Below are positions 8,427-17,399 of a DNA stretch of 46,818 nucleotides, one piece after another. The stretch comes from Hyphomicrobium sp. (GTDB taxonomy: Bacteria > Pseudomonadota > Alphaproteobacteria > Rhizobiales > Hyphomicrobiaceae), in contig PEQZ01000006.1 in assembly GCA_002928395.1 (NCBI GenBank), positions 1 to 46,818 on the forward strand, read 5' to 3'. A model generated the notes under the pieces. The model was given only the letters and a program-made list of their open reading frames with translations. It was not told where the DNA came from and searched no databases. Position 1 is the first letter of the stretch. Every line of letters starts with the position of its first letter. A program made the position numbers and the translations under genes.

Positions 8427-9338
8427 ATGGCTACGATGGCAACGCCGGGTTCCGGGACGACGCCAGCCAGTGATTTGCCGACCCGGCTTCGAACCAAGCC
8501 GACAGGGTTCGCGCTATTCTGGCATCAGACGAAGACGTCGCTCGCGTCGCCGACGCCCTACCTGACGGCGTTCGGCATCTTCTTGTGGTTTTTTACCTAC
8601 TGGCTGCTCTGTGAAGGTCTGCAGCTGCCGCGCTTCGTCAAGATCCCCGGCCCTGTCACGATCTTCTCCGAATGGTTCTCCATGAACCCGACGCAGGGCA
8701 TCTCGATCTTCACCGCCGAGTACTATCACCACATCGCGGTCAGCTGCCGGCGCATCGCGATCGCCTTCTTCCTCGCCACCGCCATCGGCGTGCCCCTCGG
8801 CCTGCTGATGGGCTGGTCGAAAAAATTCCACGACTATTCGTTCCCGATCCTGGAGACCTTGCGGCCAATCCCGATCCTCGCCTGGGTACCGCTCGCCATC
8901 CTGATGTTCAAGGGTTACGAGACCCCGGTAATCTTCCTCGCCACGCTGGCGTCGCTTTTCGTCACGACGCTGAACACGATGCTCGGCGTGCAGTCGATCG
9001 ACGAGGCGTACTTCCGCGCGGCGGGCTGTCTGGGCGCAAAGAAGTGGGACGTTTTCCGCCACGTCGTCGTACCCGGCGCGCTGCCCTACATTTTCACCGG
9101 CCTGCAGATCTCGATCGGAGTGGCATGGTTCTCGCTGGTTGCCGCCGAAATGGTCTCGGGCGACTTCGGCCTCGGCTACCTGATCCTCAGCTCATACGTC
9201 AACGGCGTCACGGTACCGATGGTCATCGGCATGCTGACGCTCGGTTTCGTCGGCTGGTTCACGTCGATCATCGTCCGCATGATCGGCAATCGCCTGATGC
9301 AATGGCATGTGCGCGCACTCGCGCTGCAAGGCCGATGA
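8427..9338 (+). CDS. ABC transporter permease 1 (SsuC/TauC type)
   Basis: The product is 303 residues with about six membrane helices beginning near residue 45. The cytoplasmic EAA loop is present (EAYFRAAGCLGAKKWDVFRHVVVPGALP region, about residues 192-218), which contacts the ATPase. This belongs to the binding-protein-dependent permeases for sulfonates, nitrate and taurine. A long N-terminal cytoplasmic part (about 40 residues) precedes the first helix. It is followed after 25 bp by an ATPase gene. A second, different permease lies two genes on, so the channel is probably a heterodimer. It corresponds to one of the msmFGH products, but I do not assign the letter. Confidence 0.85.
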   Translation: MATMATPGSGTTPASDLPTRLRTKPTGFALFWHQTKTSLASPTPYLTAFGIFLWFFTYWLLCEGLQLPRFVKIPGPVTIFSEWFSMNPTQGISIFTAEYYHHIAVSCRRIAIAFFLATAIGVPLGLLMGWSKKFHDYSFPILETLRPIPILAWVPLAILMFKGYETPVIFLATLASLFVTTLNTMLGVQSIDEAYFRAAGCLGAKKWDVFRHVVVPGALPYIFTGLQISIGVAWFSLVAAEMVSGDFGLGYLILSSYVNGVTVPMVIGMLTLGFVGWFTSIIVRMIGNRLMQWHVRALALQGR

Positions 9339-9363
9339 GCCACACTTTCGGGAGTTCACGCCG

Positions 9364-10260
9364 ATGAATATCGCTGTCCCAAGAATGCCAGGCCCAGGCC
9401 GTGAGGGTCAGCCGGGTGCCAACGCGACTGGCGGGCCGACGCGGGGCCAGATCAGCATCCGCAACGTGACCAAGATCTACGACCCCGAGGGCGTCAACGT
9501 GATGGCCGTCGACAATTGTTCGATGGAGATCGCAGCTGGCGAGGTCTGCATGATCGTCGGTCCGTCCGGCTGCGGCAAGACCACGCTGCTCAACGCCATC
9601 GCCGGCTTTCACTCGATCACGTCCGGCGAAATCTATCTCGACGGAGAGCTGCTTTGCGGTCCCGGCAAACCGAAGGCTGAGCAGGGCGCCGATCGCATCG
9701 TCGTTTTCCAGCACGGTGCACTGTTCCCGTGGATGACGCTGGCCGAGAATGTCGCTTACGGCCCCATGGTTCAGGGCAAGCTCAGGAAGCGGGAGGCGAT
9801 CGAGAAGGCGTTTCACATGCTCGCCGAGGCGGGCCTCGGTGATTTCGGCGGCAAGTATCCGGGCGAAGTGTCCTCGGGCATGGCGCGGCGTACCGAAATT
9901 GTCCGCGCCTTGATCAACAACCCGAAAGTGCTGCTACTCGACGAGCCCTATCGCGCGATGGATGCGCTGACCAAGTCGATCATGCACGAAAGCCTGCTCG
10001 AGGTTTACGACCGCACGAAAGTGACGATCTTCTTCATCACCCATGATCTCGACGAAGCGATTTTCCTGGGCGACCGCGTTCACGTCGTGACCACACGTCC
10101 CTGTAAGCTCAAGAAGACGGTCGACGTGACGCTGTCGCGGCCTCGCAACTACCAGGCGCTGTCGTCGGAAGAGTTCCGCCTGCTGGTCGAGGAAATCAAC
10201 GGCGCCGTGCACGAGGAGGCGATCAAGGCCTTCCAATCCGGCGAGCGCGAAATGGCATAG
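9364..10260 (+). CDS. ABC transporter ATPase 1 (degenerate signature motif)
   Basis: The product is 298 residues from the ATG at 9364, which has GGGAG nine bases upstream. Walker A (GPSGCGKT, residues 66-73), the Q-loop (Q116), Walker B (LLLDEP, D193 E194) and the switch histidine (H227 in FFITHDLDEAI) are intact. The signature, normally LSGGM, reads VSSGM (residues 169-173), so a key glycine is replaced by serine. This is the SsuB/TauB/NrtD type. The second ATPase of the operon has the opposite set of changes, so the two probably form a heterodimer with one working ATP site. It should energise uptake by the paired permeases. Confidence 0.87.
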   Translation: MNIAVPRMPGPGREGQPGANATGGPTRGQISIRNVTKIYDPEGVNVMAVDNCSMEIAAGEVCMIVGPSGCGKTTLLNAIAGFHSITSGEIYLDGELLCGPGKPKAEQGADRIVVFQHGALFPWMTLAENVAYGPMVQGKLRKREAIEKAFHMLAEAGLGDFGGKYPGEVSSGMARRTEIVRALINNPKVLLLDEPYRAMDALTKSIMHESLLEVYDRTKVTIFFITHDLDEAIFLGDRVHVVTTRPCKLKKTVDVTLSRPRNYQALSSEEFRLLVEEINGAVHEEAIKAFQSGEREMA

Positions 10261-10301
10261 CCGGAATTGAATACTGCATTTGAATTGGGGACGATCAGAA
10301 T

Positions 10302-11162
10302 ATGGCCGATATCGCCCACGTCGAGAACCGCATCATGCCCGAAAGGGTCAAGCGCTCGCGCATGAGCAAGGTTCTCGGCAACGCGGAGTTCTGGCGCGGT
10401 CTGCTTGCGCTCGTCGTGTTCGTCCTATTGTGGGAAGTCGGTGCCCGCTGGAAAGAGTTCTTCGGCTACTCGCTCCCCTATGTCGGACTGCTTCCGCCGC
10501 CGTCGGATGTCGCCGTGGCCTGGACCAAGGTGCTGCCCAAGTGGGGCTACTGGGAAAGCTGGTACCAGAGCTTCAAGCGCGTGCTCAGCGGCTTCATCGC
10601 CGCAATGATCATCGGCATTCCGTTCGGCCTGATGCTGGCGGTCAACCGCTACTTCCGCGACATCTTCTTCCCGCCCTTCGAAGTCCTTCGCCCGATCCCG
10701 CCGCTGGCCTGGGTGCCCGCCTCGCTCATCTTCTGGCCGACCAACGAGATGTCGATCGCCTTCGTCACTTTCCTAGGCGCGTTCTTTACCATCGTGATCA
10801 ACGTTCTCGGCGGCGCGCGCTCGATCGACGTGCGCTATCTGCGCGCTGCGCAATCGATGGGCGCGACGCAGTGGGACCTGTTCTGGAAAATCATCCTTCC
10901 CGGCACGCTGCCGTCGATCTTCACGGGGGCGGCGGTCGGCATGGGCATCACGTGGGAGGTCGTCCTTGCAGCCGAGATGATTTCGGGCGGCGGCACCCAG
11001 GGTAGCGGAGGCTTGGGCTTCTTCATCTGGAACTCGTACATGGGCGGCTCATTGCCCCAGATCGTGGTCGGCATGATCTCGATCGGCATCGCCGGCTACA
11101 TCTCCAGCAGCTTGATCCGGATGATCGGCACCCACTTCATGCCGTGGCGCCGGATGTTCTAA
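10302..11162 (+). CDS. ABC transporter permease 2 (SsuC/TauC type)
   Basis: The product is 286 residues with about six membrane helices. The EAA loop is seen as VRYLRAAQSMGATQWDLFWKIILPGTLP (about residues 179-206; motif residues G and the following hydrophobics conserved). The first helix (FWRGLLALVVFVLLWEVGA) lies near residue 30. It differs enough from the first permease to be a separate subunit, although both share the motif LRPIPxLAWVP at the start of the central segment. It starts 41 bp after ATPase 1. With permease 1, two ATPases and the binding protein it completes a five-gene importer, presumed specific for MSA. Confidence 0.85.
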   Translation: MADIAHVENRIMPERVKRSRMSKVLGNAEFWRGLLALVVFVLLWEVGARWKEFFGYSLPYVGLLPPPSDVAVAWTKVLPKWGYWESWYQSFKRVLSGFIAAMIIGIPFGLMLAVNRYFRDIFFPPFEVLRPIPPLAWVPASLIFWPTNEMSIAFVTFLGAFFTIVINVLGGARSIDVRYLRAAQSMGATQWDLFWKIILPGTLPSIFTGAAVGMGITWEVVLAAEMISGGGTQGSGGLGFFIWNSYMGGSLPQIVVGMISIGIAGYISSSLIRMIGTHFMPWRRMF

Positions 11163-11210
11163 AGCGCCGTCGAGATACTATTCGGGATAAACTCGGTCGA
11201 GGATCGAACG

Positions 11211-12110
11211 ATGCAGAAGGCAGTCGAAGCGACAATGAACCCGAACCCTCCGAACGCGTTCCGACCGGGAGACCACGCCATCCAAAGCGGTATCCAGCTC
11301 AAGGGCGTCTGCAAATCTTACGGCGACGAATGGGAGCGGCAGGATGTCATCGTCGAACTCACCGCCGAGATCACGCCGGGCGAGCTTACCGTCATCGTTG
11401 GTCCATCGGGCTGCGGAAAGTCGACGCTGGTTAATCTGATCGCGGGCTTCGAGAAGCCCGACCGCGGCGAGATCCTGCTCAATGGCAAGCCGGTGACCGG
11501 CCCCGGCCGCGACCGCATGGTCGTGTTCCAAGAGACCGCGCTCATCCCGTGGCAGACGACCTATCAGAACATCGTGTTCGGCCCCAACCTGCGCGGCGAC
11601 TTGAAGGGCGCAGCTTTGCACGATGAGGCCGTGCGGTTGTTGCGCAAGGTCGGTCTCGGCGAGTTCATGCACAAATACCCGTTGCAGCTGTCGGGCGGCA
11701 TGCAGCGCCGCGCCGAGTTGGCCCGCGCCTTGATCAACCAGCCGGAACTGATGATCATGGATGAGCCGTTCCGCGGCCTCGACGCCATGTCGCGCGGTCT
11801 GATGCAGGAATTCTTCCTCAAGCTGTTCGAAGAGAACCGGCGCACCAACCTGTTCGTCACCTCCGAGATCGACGAGGCGATCTTCCTCGCAGACCGGCTG
11901 ATCCTCCTCGCCAACCGGCCATCGCACGTCCGCGCCGTCATCGACGTCAAGCTGCCGCGCCCGCGCCATTACGCCATGCTGAGTTCGCCCGAGGCCTACG
12001 CCTACAAGCGCGAGGCGATGGCCATTCTGCACGAGGAGGCGATGAAGAGCTTCAAGGCGACGGCCACGTCGCAGGATTTCATCGACGCCTTTTCGCGCCG
12101 CACCGACTGA
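11211..12110 (+). CDS. ABC transporter ATPase 2 (switch histidine replaced)
   Basis: The product is 299 residues. Walker A (GPSGCGKS, residues 64-71), Q107, the signature LSGGM (160-164) and Walker B (MIMDEP, D184 E185) are intact. The H-loop reads FVTSEIDEA, with serine 218 (codon TCC at 11862-11864) where the catalytic histidine is expected. ATPase 1 keeps the histidine but has a weak signature. In the head-to-tail ATPase dimer this leaves one complete site (ATPase 1 Walker motifs with this protein's signature) and one degenerate site. A possible later start is the ATG at 11235; AGGA lies ahead of 11211. Function is uptake energisation for the presumed MSA importer. Confidence 0.86.
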   Translation: MQKAVEATMNPNPPNAFRPGDHAIQSGIQLKGVCKSYGDEWERQDVIVELTAEITPGELTVIVGPSGCGKSTLVNLIAGFEKPDRGEILLNGKPVTGPGRDRMVVFQETALIPWQTTYQNIVFGPNLRGDLKGAALHDEAVRLLRKVGLGEFMHKYPLQLSGGMQRRAELARALINQPELMIMDEPFRGLDAMSRGLMQEFFLKLFEENRRTNLFVTSEIDEAIFLADRLILLANRPSHVRAVIDVKLPRPRHYAMLSSPEAYAYKREAMAILHEEAMKSFKATATSQDFIDAFSRRTD

Positions 12111-12118
12111 GCGCTCGT

Positions 12119-12334
12119 GTGGACCTCGTCTTGATCGTGACCCAGCGCTGGCTGGTGGTGGGCATGGCTATACTCGGCGCAATTCTGGTCATGGCGGCCA
12201 GTGGACTCGCGAGCCGTCGCGGCCGCGGCCACCCGCCGCCCGCCGGCGCACGCATTCTCTCAAATCTTGGCTACGGCCTAACGTTCGCTAGCATCGCGCT
12301 GTTCATCGTGGCAGGATTTCTTTCCGGCCGTTGA
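12119..12334 (+). CDS. Small membrane protein, function unknown
   Basis: A 71-codon frame with a GTG start follows ATPase 2 by 8 bp and ends directly before the ATG of the next ATPase gene. The product has two strongly hydrophobic helices (about residues 10-27 and 52-69) joined by a basic, proline-rich loop. I do not recognise the family. The tight spacing on both sides and the consistent membrane pattern support a real gene, but its strand and start are less certain than its neighbours. Confidence 0.55.
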   Translation: MDLVLIVTQRWLVVGMAILGAILVMAASGLASRRGRGHPPPAGARILSNLGYGLTFASIALFIVAGFLSGR

Positions 12335-13102
12335 ATGGTCACGGCGGATGGGTGGACCAACGTGCGGCAAGACACGGTGCTGATCGAGGCGCGAGGCCTG
12401 ACCAAGCGATTTGGCAACCGAACCGCCGTCGACGCCCTCTCGTTCACGGCATCTGCCGGCACCATCACCGGTCTGCTCGGAGCCAACGGCGCCGGCAAGA
12501 CGACGACAATGCGGCTTCTGACCGGCGGGCTCCGTCCCGACGGCGGCCAGGCCGTGATTGCAGGTCACGACATCGAAGGCGCTCCCCGCGCCGCACGCGC
12601 CGCGACTGGCTATCTGCCAGAGGCCGCCGCAGGCTTTCACCACCTCACGCCGTTCGAGCTGCTCCTCCTCGTCGCCGAAGCACGCGGGCTCGACCGCGAC
12701 GCGGCTCACGCCGAAATCATGCGCACGCTCGCGATTCTCAATCTCGGCCCCGTCGTGCGGCAAACGCTCGGTACGCTGTCCAAAGGCTGGCGGCAGCGGT
12801 CGTGGTTGGCGCAGGCGCTGATCGGCGATCCGCCGGTCTTGATCCTTGACGAGCCGACCGACGGCCTCGACCCGAACCAGAAATCGGCATTGCGCGATTT
12901 GCTGCGGCGCCTCGCACGCGACAAGGCCATCCTGATGTCGACGCATATTCTGGAGGAGGCCGAAGCGCTGTGCGACCGCGTCATCGTGATGACCGGAGGC
13001 CGCATCGTCGCCGACGCCGCAACGGCTGACCTCGTCGATGGGCGCGGCAGGCTCGACGCGGCGTTCGCCCGGCTCACCCTCGATGCGGCGATCCCCACAT
13101 GA
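12335..13102 (+). CDS. ABC-2 type ATPase (GldA-like)
   Basis: The product is 255 residues. It shows Walker A (LGANGAGKTTT, about residues 49-59), the signature LSKGWRQR, Walker B (LILDEPTDGLD) and the switch histidine in MSTHILEEAE. This signature form is typical of GldA and related ABC-2 exporters. It overlaps the next gene by 4 bp (ATGA), and that gene encodes a fused GldF/GldG-like protein, so the pair forms one system. GldA is known from gliding Bacteroidetes, but homologues are common in non-gliding bacteria where the substrate is unknown. It probably exports something or moves a lipid or polysaccharide; nothing here links it directly to MSA. Confidence 0.88.
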   Translation: MVTADGWTNVRQDTVLIEARGLTKRFGNRTAVDALSFTASAGTITGLLGANGAGKTTTMRLLTGGLRPDGGQAVIAGHDIEGAPRAARAATGYLPEAAAGFHHLTPFELLLLVAEARGLDRDAAHAEIMRTLAILNLGPVVRQTLGTLSKGWRQRSWLAQALIGDPPVLILDEPTDGLDPNQKSALRDLLRRLARDKAILMSTHILEEAEALCDRVIVMTGGRIVADAATADLVDGRGRLDAAFARLTLDAAIPT

Positions 13103-15708
13103 CGGCACCGGCACTAGCCCCGACCGACGGCGGACGCTGGCGCGCGGGCTTCCTCGCCGTTTTCCGCCACGAGTGGCGCATGCTCGCATACGCTGGCATG
13201 ACGCCGGTCTTCATTGGCGGATTCCTGTTGACGCTATCGGCCACCGTTTTCCTCGCCGGTGACTTCTATTCCAACGATCACACCGCCGCCGACCTGCTGT
13301 GGACTTTCCTGCCGTGGGTCGCCGTGGTGTTCGTTCCAGCCCTTGCCATGGGCGCTTTCTCCGACGAGCCGGGCAATCGCAGCCTCGAACTCATGCTCGC
13401 CTTGCCTTTGCCACCAGGCGCAGTGGTCGCTGGCAAATGGGCGGCTGGGTCCGCGATCCTGCTCGTCACGCTCGCTGGCACACTCCCGTTCGTCGCGACG
13501 CTCGCCTATCTCGGTCAACCCGATTGGGGCGCACTCATCCTCGGCTACCTCAGCGCGATGCTCTTGCTCGCTGGTTTCTATGCGCTCGCAACTCTCGCCT
13601 CGGCACTAACCCGAGACATGGCCGGCGGCTACGTGCTGGGGCTCGTAGCGCTGCTTGCGATCCTGCTGGCCGGGTGGGACGCCACGCTTCGCTCCACGCA
13701 AGGAACGACGGTGGCGCCCGTCCTCGCATTCCTGTCTTCGCTCAGCCCCAAGCTTTGGCTCGATCGCATGGCAGCCGGGCAACTCGAGGCTGGCGCGCTC
13801 GCCGCGTTCGCAAGCCTCTCTGGACTTGCACTCGCCTGCACGCACTGGGCCATCGCCGCGCGCCGTGCCGGCACTCTTCGTTCGAGCCTCTCGCTCCAGG
13901 CCATTCTGTCGGGCCTCGCCCTCATCACCGGCGCCGTCGCCGTCACGGCGCTGTCCGCCAGGCTGCCGCTGCTCGCTGATCTGACCGCGGCAAGCGAGTT
14001 CACCCTCCATCCCGAGACGATCGCGGTGGCGCGCGGCGTCCCCGAGGGCACCTCGATCGATTTCTACTGGAGTCAGGACGACGCGCGGGTGCCGTCACCA
14101 ATCAGGGCCCACGCACGCCGTACCCGTGCGCTCATGCTGTCGCTGGCCGCGCGGTCCGGCGGACGCCTGTCGTTCACCGAGCACGACCCGCGCGCCGAGA
14201 GCGAGGTGGAAGAGGCCGCGCAATCGGCGGGCATTGCGCGCGTGCCCATGTCGTCGGGCGACAGCTTCTATCTCGGAGCAAGCATCACCTCCGGGGCGCG
14301 GAAGACGGCGGTGGCATACTTCGACATCCGGCGTGCGGCCCTGCTCGAGTACGACGTGGCGCAGGCGCTGGCGGGTCTCGGCCGGGCGCGCACGCCGAAG
14401 GTCGGTTTGATCTCGCCGCTGCTCCTCCCCCGCAACGTCAGCGAGCCCCGCGAAGGGCTCGCCGTACTGGAAGAGATCAAGCGCGCCTACGACGTCGCGA
14501 TCGTGCCGCATTTCGCCGACGCGCTGCCCGAGGGGCTCGACGTTGTCGTCGTCTTCGGCGCCACCATCCTGAAACGCGACATGCTCTACGCGCTCGACCA
14601 GCACGTCATGGGCGGCAAGGGCCTCATCGTGCTCGTCGATCCCTATGCCCGTTTCGGCGCGGCGACCGAGATCGTCGTCCCGGAGCCATCCGACGACATC
14701 AACGACATCTCCGATCTGTTGCTGCGCTATGGCGTACGCTTCCACCCTGAAGCTGTCATCGGCGACGCCGAACTTGCTTCGCCTGTCATGGGAACAGCCA
14801 ATCGGCAGATCAGTTATCCGTTCTGGCTGCGGCTCAGGCGCGACCAGTTGTCGAGTGCCCACAGCGTGACCGCGAACCTCAACGAGATCATGCTGGCCGA
14901 AGCGGGTGCCTTGACCATCGAACGCACCGACGCCGCGACCGCGCTCATCACGACCACCGGCCCGGCGACCGGCGGCCTGCTCCGCTCCGCCGCTGCAGGA
15001 AAGACCGCTGACGCCTTGGCCACGCTGTTCAAGCCGGATGGTGGGGCGCGGATCTTGGCCACCGCTCTCGCCGGGCCTTTCGAAAGCGCCTTCAAGAACC
15101 CGCCCGAAACCGCACTCGCGCGAGCCCACAAGACGCGCTCGGCGGAGCCGTCGGCGGTGTTCGCCGTGGCTGACATGGATTTCATTTTTGATCCCTTGTC
15201 GCTGCAGGAAATCGCAGCGGGAGACGCGATAGCGGCGCGCCCTCTGAACGACAACATCGCATTTCTGCTCAACATGATTGAATACGCGTCCGGCGATCCA
15301 CGACTGCTTGCCATTCGTTCGCGCAGCACCGTTTCGCGGCCATTCACGCGTGTCGCGGATCTCCTCGCGCAAGCGCAGCGCCGCCATCGCGATGAAGAAG
15401 CTCGGCTGCTCGCGGCCATCGGCAAGGTCGAGGGCGACGTGCGGAAAGTGCTTGATGTCGCTGGTGTGAAAGAGGTCACGGCATTACCCGCGCCGGTCCA
15501 GAGCCGCATTGGCGCCCTTCTCGGCGAGTTGAAGCCATTCCGGCAGCAATTGCGGAAGATCCGTCTCGGCATTCGCGAGGATGTGGAACGCCTGGGCTTC
15601 CGCCTCACTTTTTTGAACCTTGCGTCCGCTCCCCTATTCGCATTGGCGTTCGCATATCTCATGCATTGGACCCGCCATCGCCGCGTCCTCACCGCAACTG
15701 CGAAATAG
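13099..15708 (+). CDS. Fused ABC-2 permease and GldG-like protein
   Basis: The product is 869 residues. Residues about 1-260 form an ABC-2 permease with about six helices, like GldF. After a further helix near residue 275 comes a long extracytoplasmic region (about 300-820) with the GldG/ABC_transp_aux pattern, including TPKVGLISPLLLPRN, a VVVVFGATILKRDMLYALDQ segment and a GLIVLVDPYAR strand. It ends with a helix near residue 845. The two functions are separate proteins in the gliding system, so this is a fusion, a form seen in proteobacteria. It overlaps the ATPase gene by 4 bp. Role unknown; a cell-envelope exporter is the best guess. Confidence 0.83.
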   Translation: MTAPALAPTDGGRWRAGFLAVFRHEWRMLAYAGMTPVFIGGFLLTLSATVFLAGDFYSNDHTAADLLWTFLPWVAVVFVPALAMGAFSDEPGNRSLELMLALPLPPGAVVAGKWAAGSAILLVTLAGTLPFVATLAYLGQPDWGALILGYLSAMLLLAGFYALATLASALTRDMAGGYVLGLVALLAILLAGWDATLRSTQGTTVAPVLAFLSSLSPKLWLDRMAAGQLEAGALAAFASLSGLALACTHWAIAARRAGTLRSSLSLQAILSGLALITGAVAVTALSARLPLLADLTAASEFTLHPETIAVARGVPEGTSIDFYWSQDDARVPSPIRAHARRTRALMLSLAARSGGRLSFTEHDPRAESEVEEAAQSAGIARVPMSSGDSFYLGASITSGARKTAVAYFDIRRAALLEYDVAQALAGLGRARTPKVGLISPLLLPRNVSEPREGLAVLEEIKRAYDVAIVPHFADALPEGLDVVVVFGATILKRDMLYALDQHVMGGKGLIVLVDPYARFGAATEIVVPEPSDDINDISDLLLRYGVRFHPEAVIGDAELASPVMGTANRQISYPFWLRLRRDQLSSAHSVTANLNEIMLAEAGALTIERTDAATALITTTGPATGGLLRSAAAGKTADALATLFKPDGGARILATALAGPFESAFKNPPETALARAHKTRSAEPSAVFAVADMDFIFDPLSLQEIAAGDAIAARPLNDNIAFLLNMIEYASGDPRLLAIRSRSTVSRPFTRVADLLAQAQRRHRDEEARLLAAIGKVEGDVRKVLDVAGVKEVTALPAPVQSRIGALLGELKPFRQQLRKIRLGIREDVERLGFRLTFLNLASAPLFALAFAYLMHWTRHRRVLTATAK

Positions 15709-16082
15709 CCTCGCTCTATTGTCGGATAGTGGACATCCCATTGCCGCCGCCCCGAATGCCGCCCTATCATTTCCACAAGGTCGGCCTGTTGATTGAAGCA
15801 GTGACCTCAGCGCTGAGCCGCAACGAAAACACGCTTCGGCAAAGTCCGAACAACGCCACATGAGCGCGTGACGGCCCGACATTTCTCGGGTCTGCCTATT
15901 TGATCTACGGATGACCATACCCGGCCTCTGCGACCGGCCTGCAGCCGTTCACTCGGGCGCGGCAGAAGACCAACTGCACCCGAAGTTCTGGCGACAGACC
16001 GCCGGACACCAGATGTTCCGCGACGCCACGTCCACCACCAGTCCGTCTCAAAAAAAGAAATGAACCCGGGAGGATGACCTGA
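15709..16082. promoter_or_regulatory. Intergenic region before soxC-like gene
   Basis: I see no credible gene in this 374-bp stretch. The frames present are short and unlike known proteins. It most likely holds the promoter for the sulfite dehydrogenase genes. A good ribosome binding site (GGGAGG) lies nine bases before the ATG at 16083. Confidence 0.45.
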
Positions 16083-17399
16083 ATGTCGACCAAGGATATG
16101 CACCAGAGACCGCGATCATCGACTCGTTCGCCCTCTGACGACGCCGACGAATTCGAAAGCCGGCGGCAATTCCTGCGCAGCGGTTTAGCTGTTGCTGGCG
16201 CTGCGGTCGCCACTGGTGCCGGCATGGGCGCGGCCCAAGCCCAGAAAATCGAGGTTCCGCCCTCCAACAAGGAGATGGGGCGGATTATCGACCCCAAGGT
16301 CTACGGCATGCCGTCGAAGTACGAGGCGCACGTCAAGCGCAACAGAACCGACGTTTTCGTCAACAAGCAGAACTGGTCGGACTGGAGCATGACCCCACTC
16401 CACCAGCAGCCCGGCATCATCACGCCCAATGGCCTGTTCTTCGAACGCCACCATGCCGGCATCCCGGATATCGATCCTGCCAAGCACGTGGTCGCCATCC
16501 ACGGCATGGTCAAGCAGCCGATGAAGTTCACGATGGACAATCTGCTCCGCTATCCATCGATGTCGCGCTTCCACTTCCTCGAGTGCTCCGGCAACGGCCT
16601 CACCGACTGGAAGAAGGCCGCGTCCAGCACCGTGCAACAAACACACGGTCTACTCTCATGCGCGCAGTGGACCGGCATTCCGGCCTCCTGGCTGCTCGAC
16701 GCCGCGGGCTTCGACGAGAAGAACGCCAAGTGGGTGCTGTTCGAAGGCGCCGACGGATCGGCGCACGCCCGTTCGATCCCGATCGAGAAGGTGATGAAGG
16801 ATGCGATGATCGTCTATGCCATGAACGGCGAGATGCTGCGACCCGAGAACGGCTACCCGGTGCGGCTCTTCATTCCTGGCTGGGAAGGTAACGTGTCGAT
16901 CAAATGGCTCCGGCGCATCAAGGTCTCCGACCAGCCGTGGCACCTGCGCAGCGAGACGGCGCGCTACACCGACCCGATGCCCAACGGCAAGTGGCGGCAG
17001 TTCAGCTTCGCAATGGAATGCAAGTCCGTCATCACGCGGCCATCAGGCGGTATGAAGATGGCCGGCAAGGGCCACTATGAGATCGAGGGCTTTGCCTGGT
17101 CCGGCAACGGAACCGTAACGGCCGTCGACGTCACCACCGATGGCGGCAAGACATGGCAGGAAGCCGCACTCGAAGCGCCGGTTCTCGACAAGTGCCTCAC
17201 GCGATTCCGCATGCCGTGGGTATGGGACGGGGCGCCTGCCAAAATCGCGAGCCGCGCCGTCGACAACACCGGCTACGTGCAGCCGACAGTCGCCGACATC
17301 GACAAGGTCCGCGCCATTGTCGGCTTCGTGCAGCACCACAACGGCATATTCCCCTGGTCCATCAGCCCAGAAGGCGAGGTCAAAAATGCGATCGCTTGA
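16083..17399 (+). CDS. soxC: SoxC-like molybdenum sulfite dehydrogenase
   Basis: The product is 438 residues of the sulfite oxidase fold. A twin-arginine signal (SRRQFLRSG, residues about 28-36, then an alanine-rich core ending AQA) targets the folded Mo protein to the periplasm. The molybdenum cysteine lies in FHFLECSGNG. The C-terminal dimerisation domain follows (VTAVDVTTDGGKTW). Length and motifs fit SoxC and SorA; the following gene is a SoxD-like cytochrome, which favours SoxC type. The usual soxXYZAB genes are absent, so it probably acts as a stand-alone sulfite dehydrogenase. It would oxidise sulfite exported by the TauE proteins and pass electrons to the cytochrome. It overlaps the cytochrome gene by 14 bp. 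Confidence 0.87.
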   Translation: MSTKDMHQRPRSSTRSPSDDADEFESRRQFLRSGLAVAGAAVATGAGMGAAQAQKIEVPPSNKEMGRIIDPKVYGMPSKYEAHVKRNRTDVFVNKQNWSDWSMTPLHQQPGIITPNGLFFERHHAGIPDIDPAKHVVAIHGMVKQPMKFTMDNLLRYPSMSRFHFLECSGNGLTDWKKAASSTVQQTHGLLSCAQWTGIPASWLLDAAGFDEKNAKWVLFEGADGSAHARSIPIEKVMKDAMIVYAMNGEMLRPENGYPVRLFIPGWEGNVSIKWLRRIKVSDQPWHLRSETARYTDPMPNGKWRQFSFAMECKSVITRPSGGMKMAGKGHYEIEGFAWSGNGTVTAVDVTTDGGKTWQEAALEAPVLDKCLTRFRMPWVWDGAPAKIASRAVDNTGYVQPTVADIDKVRAIVGFVQHHNGIFPWSISPEGEVKNAIA

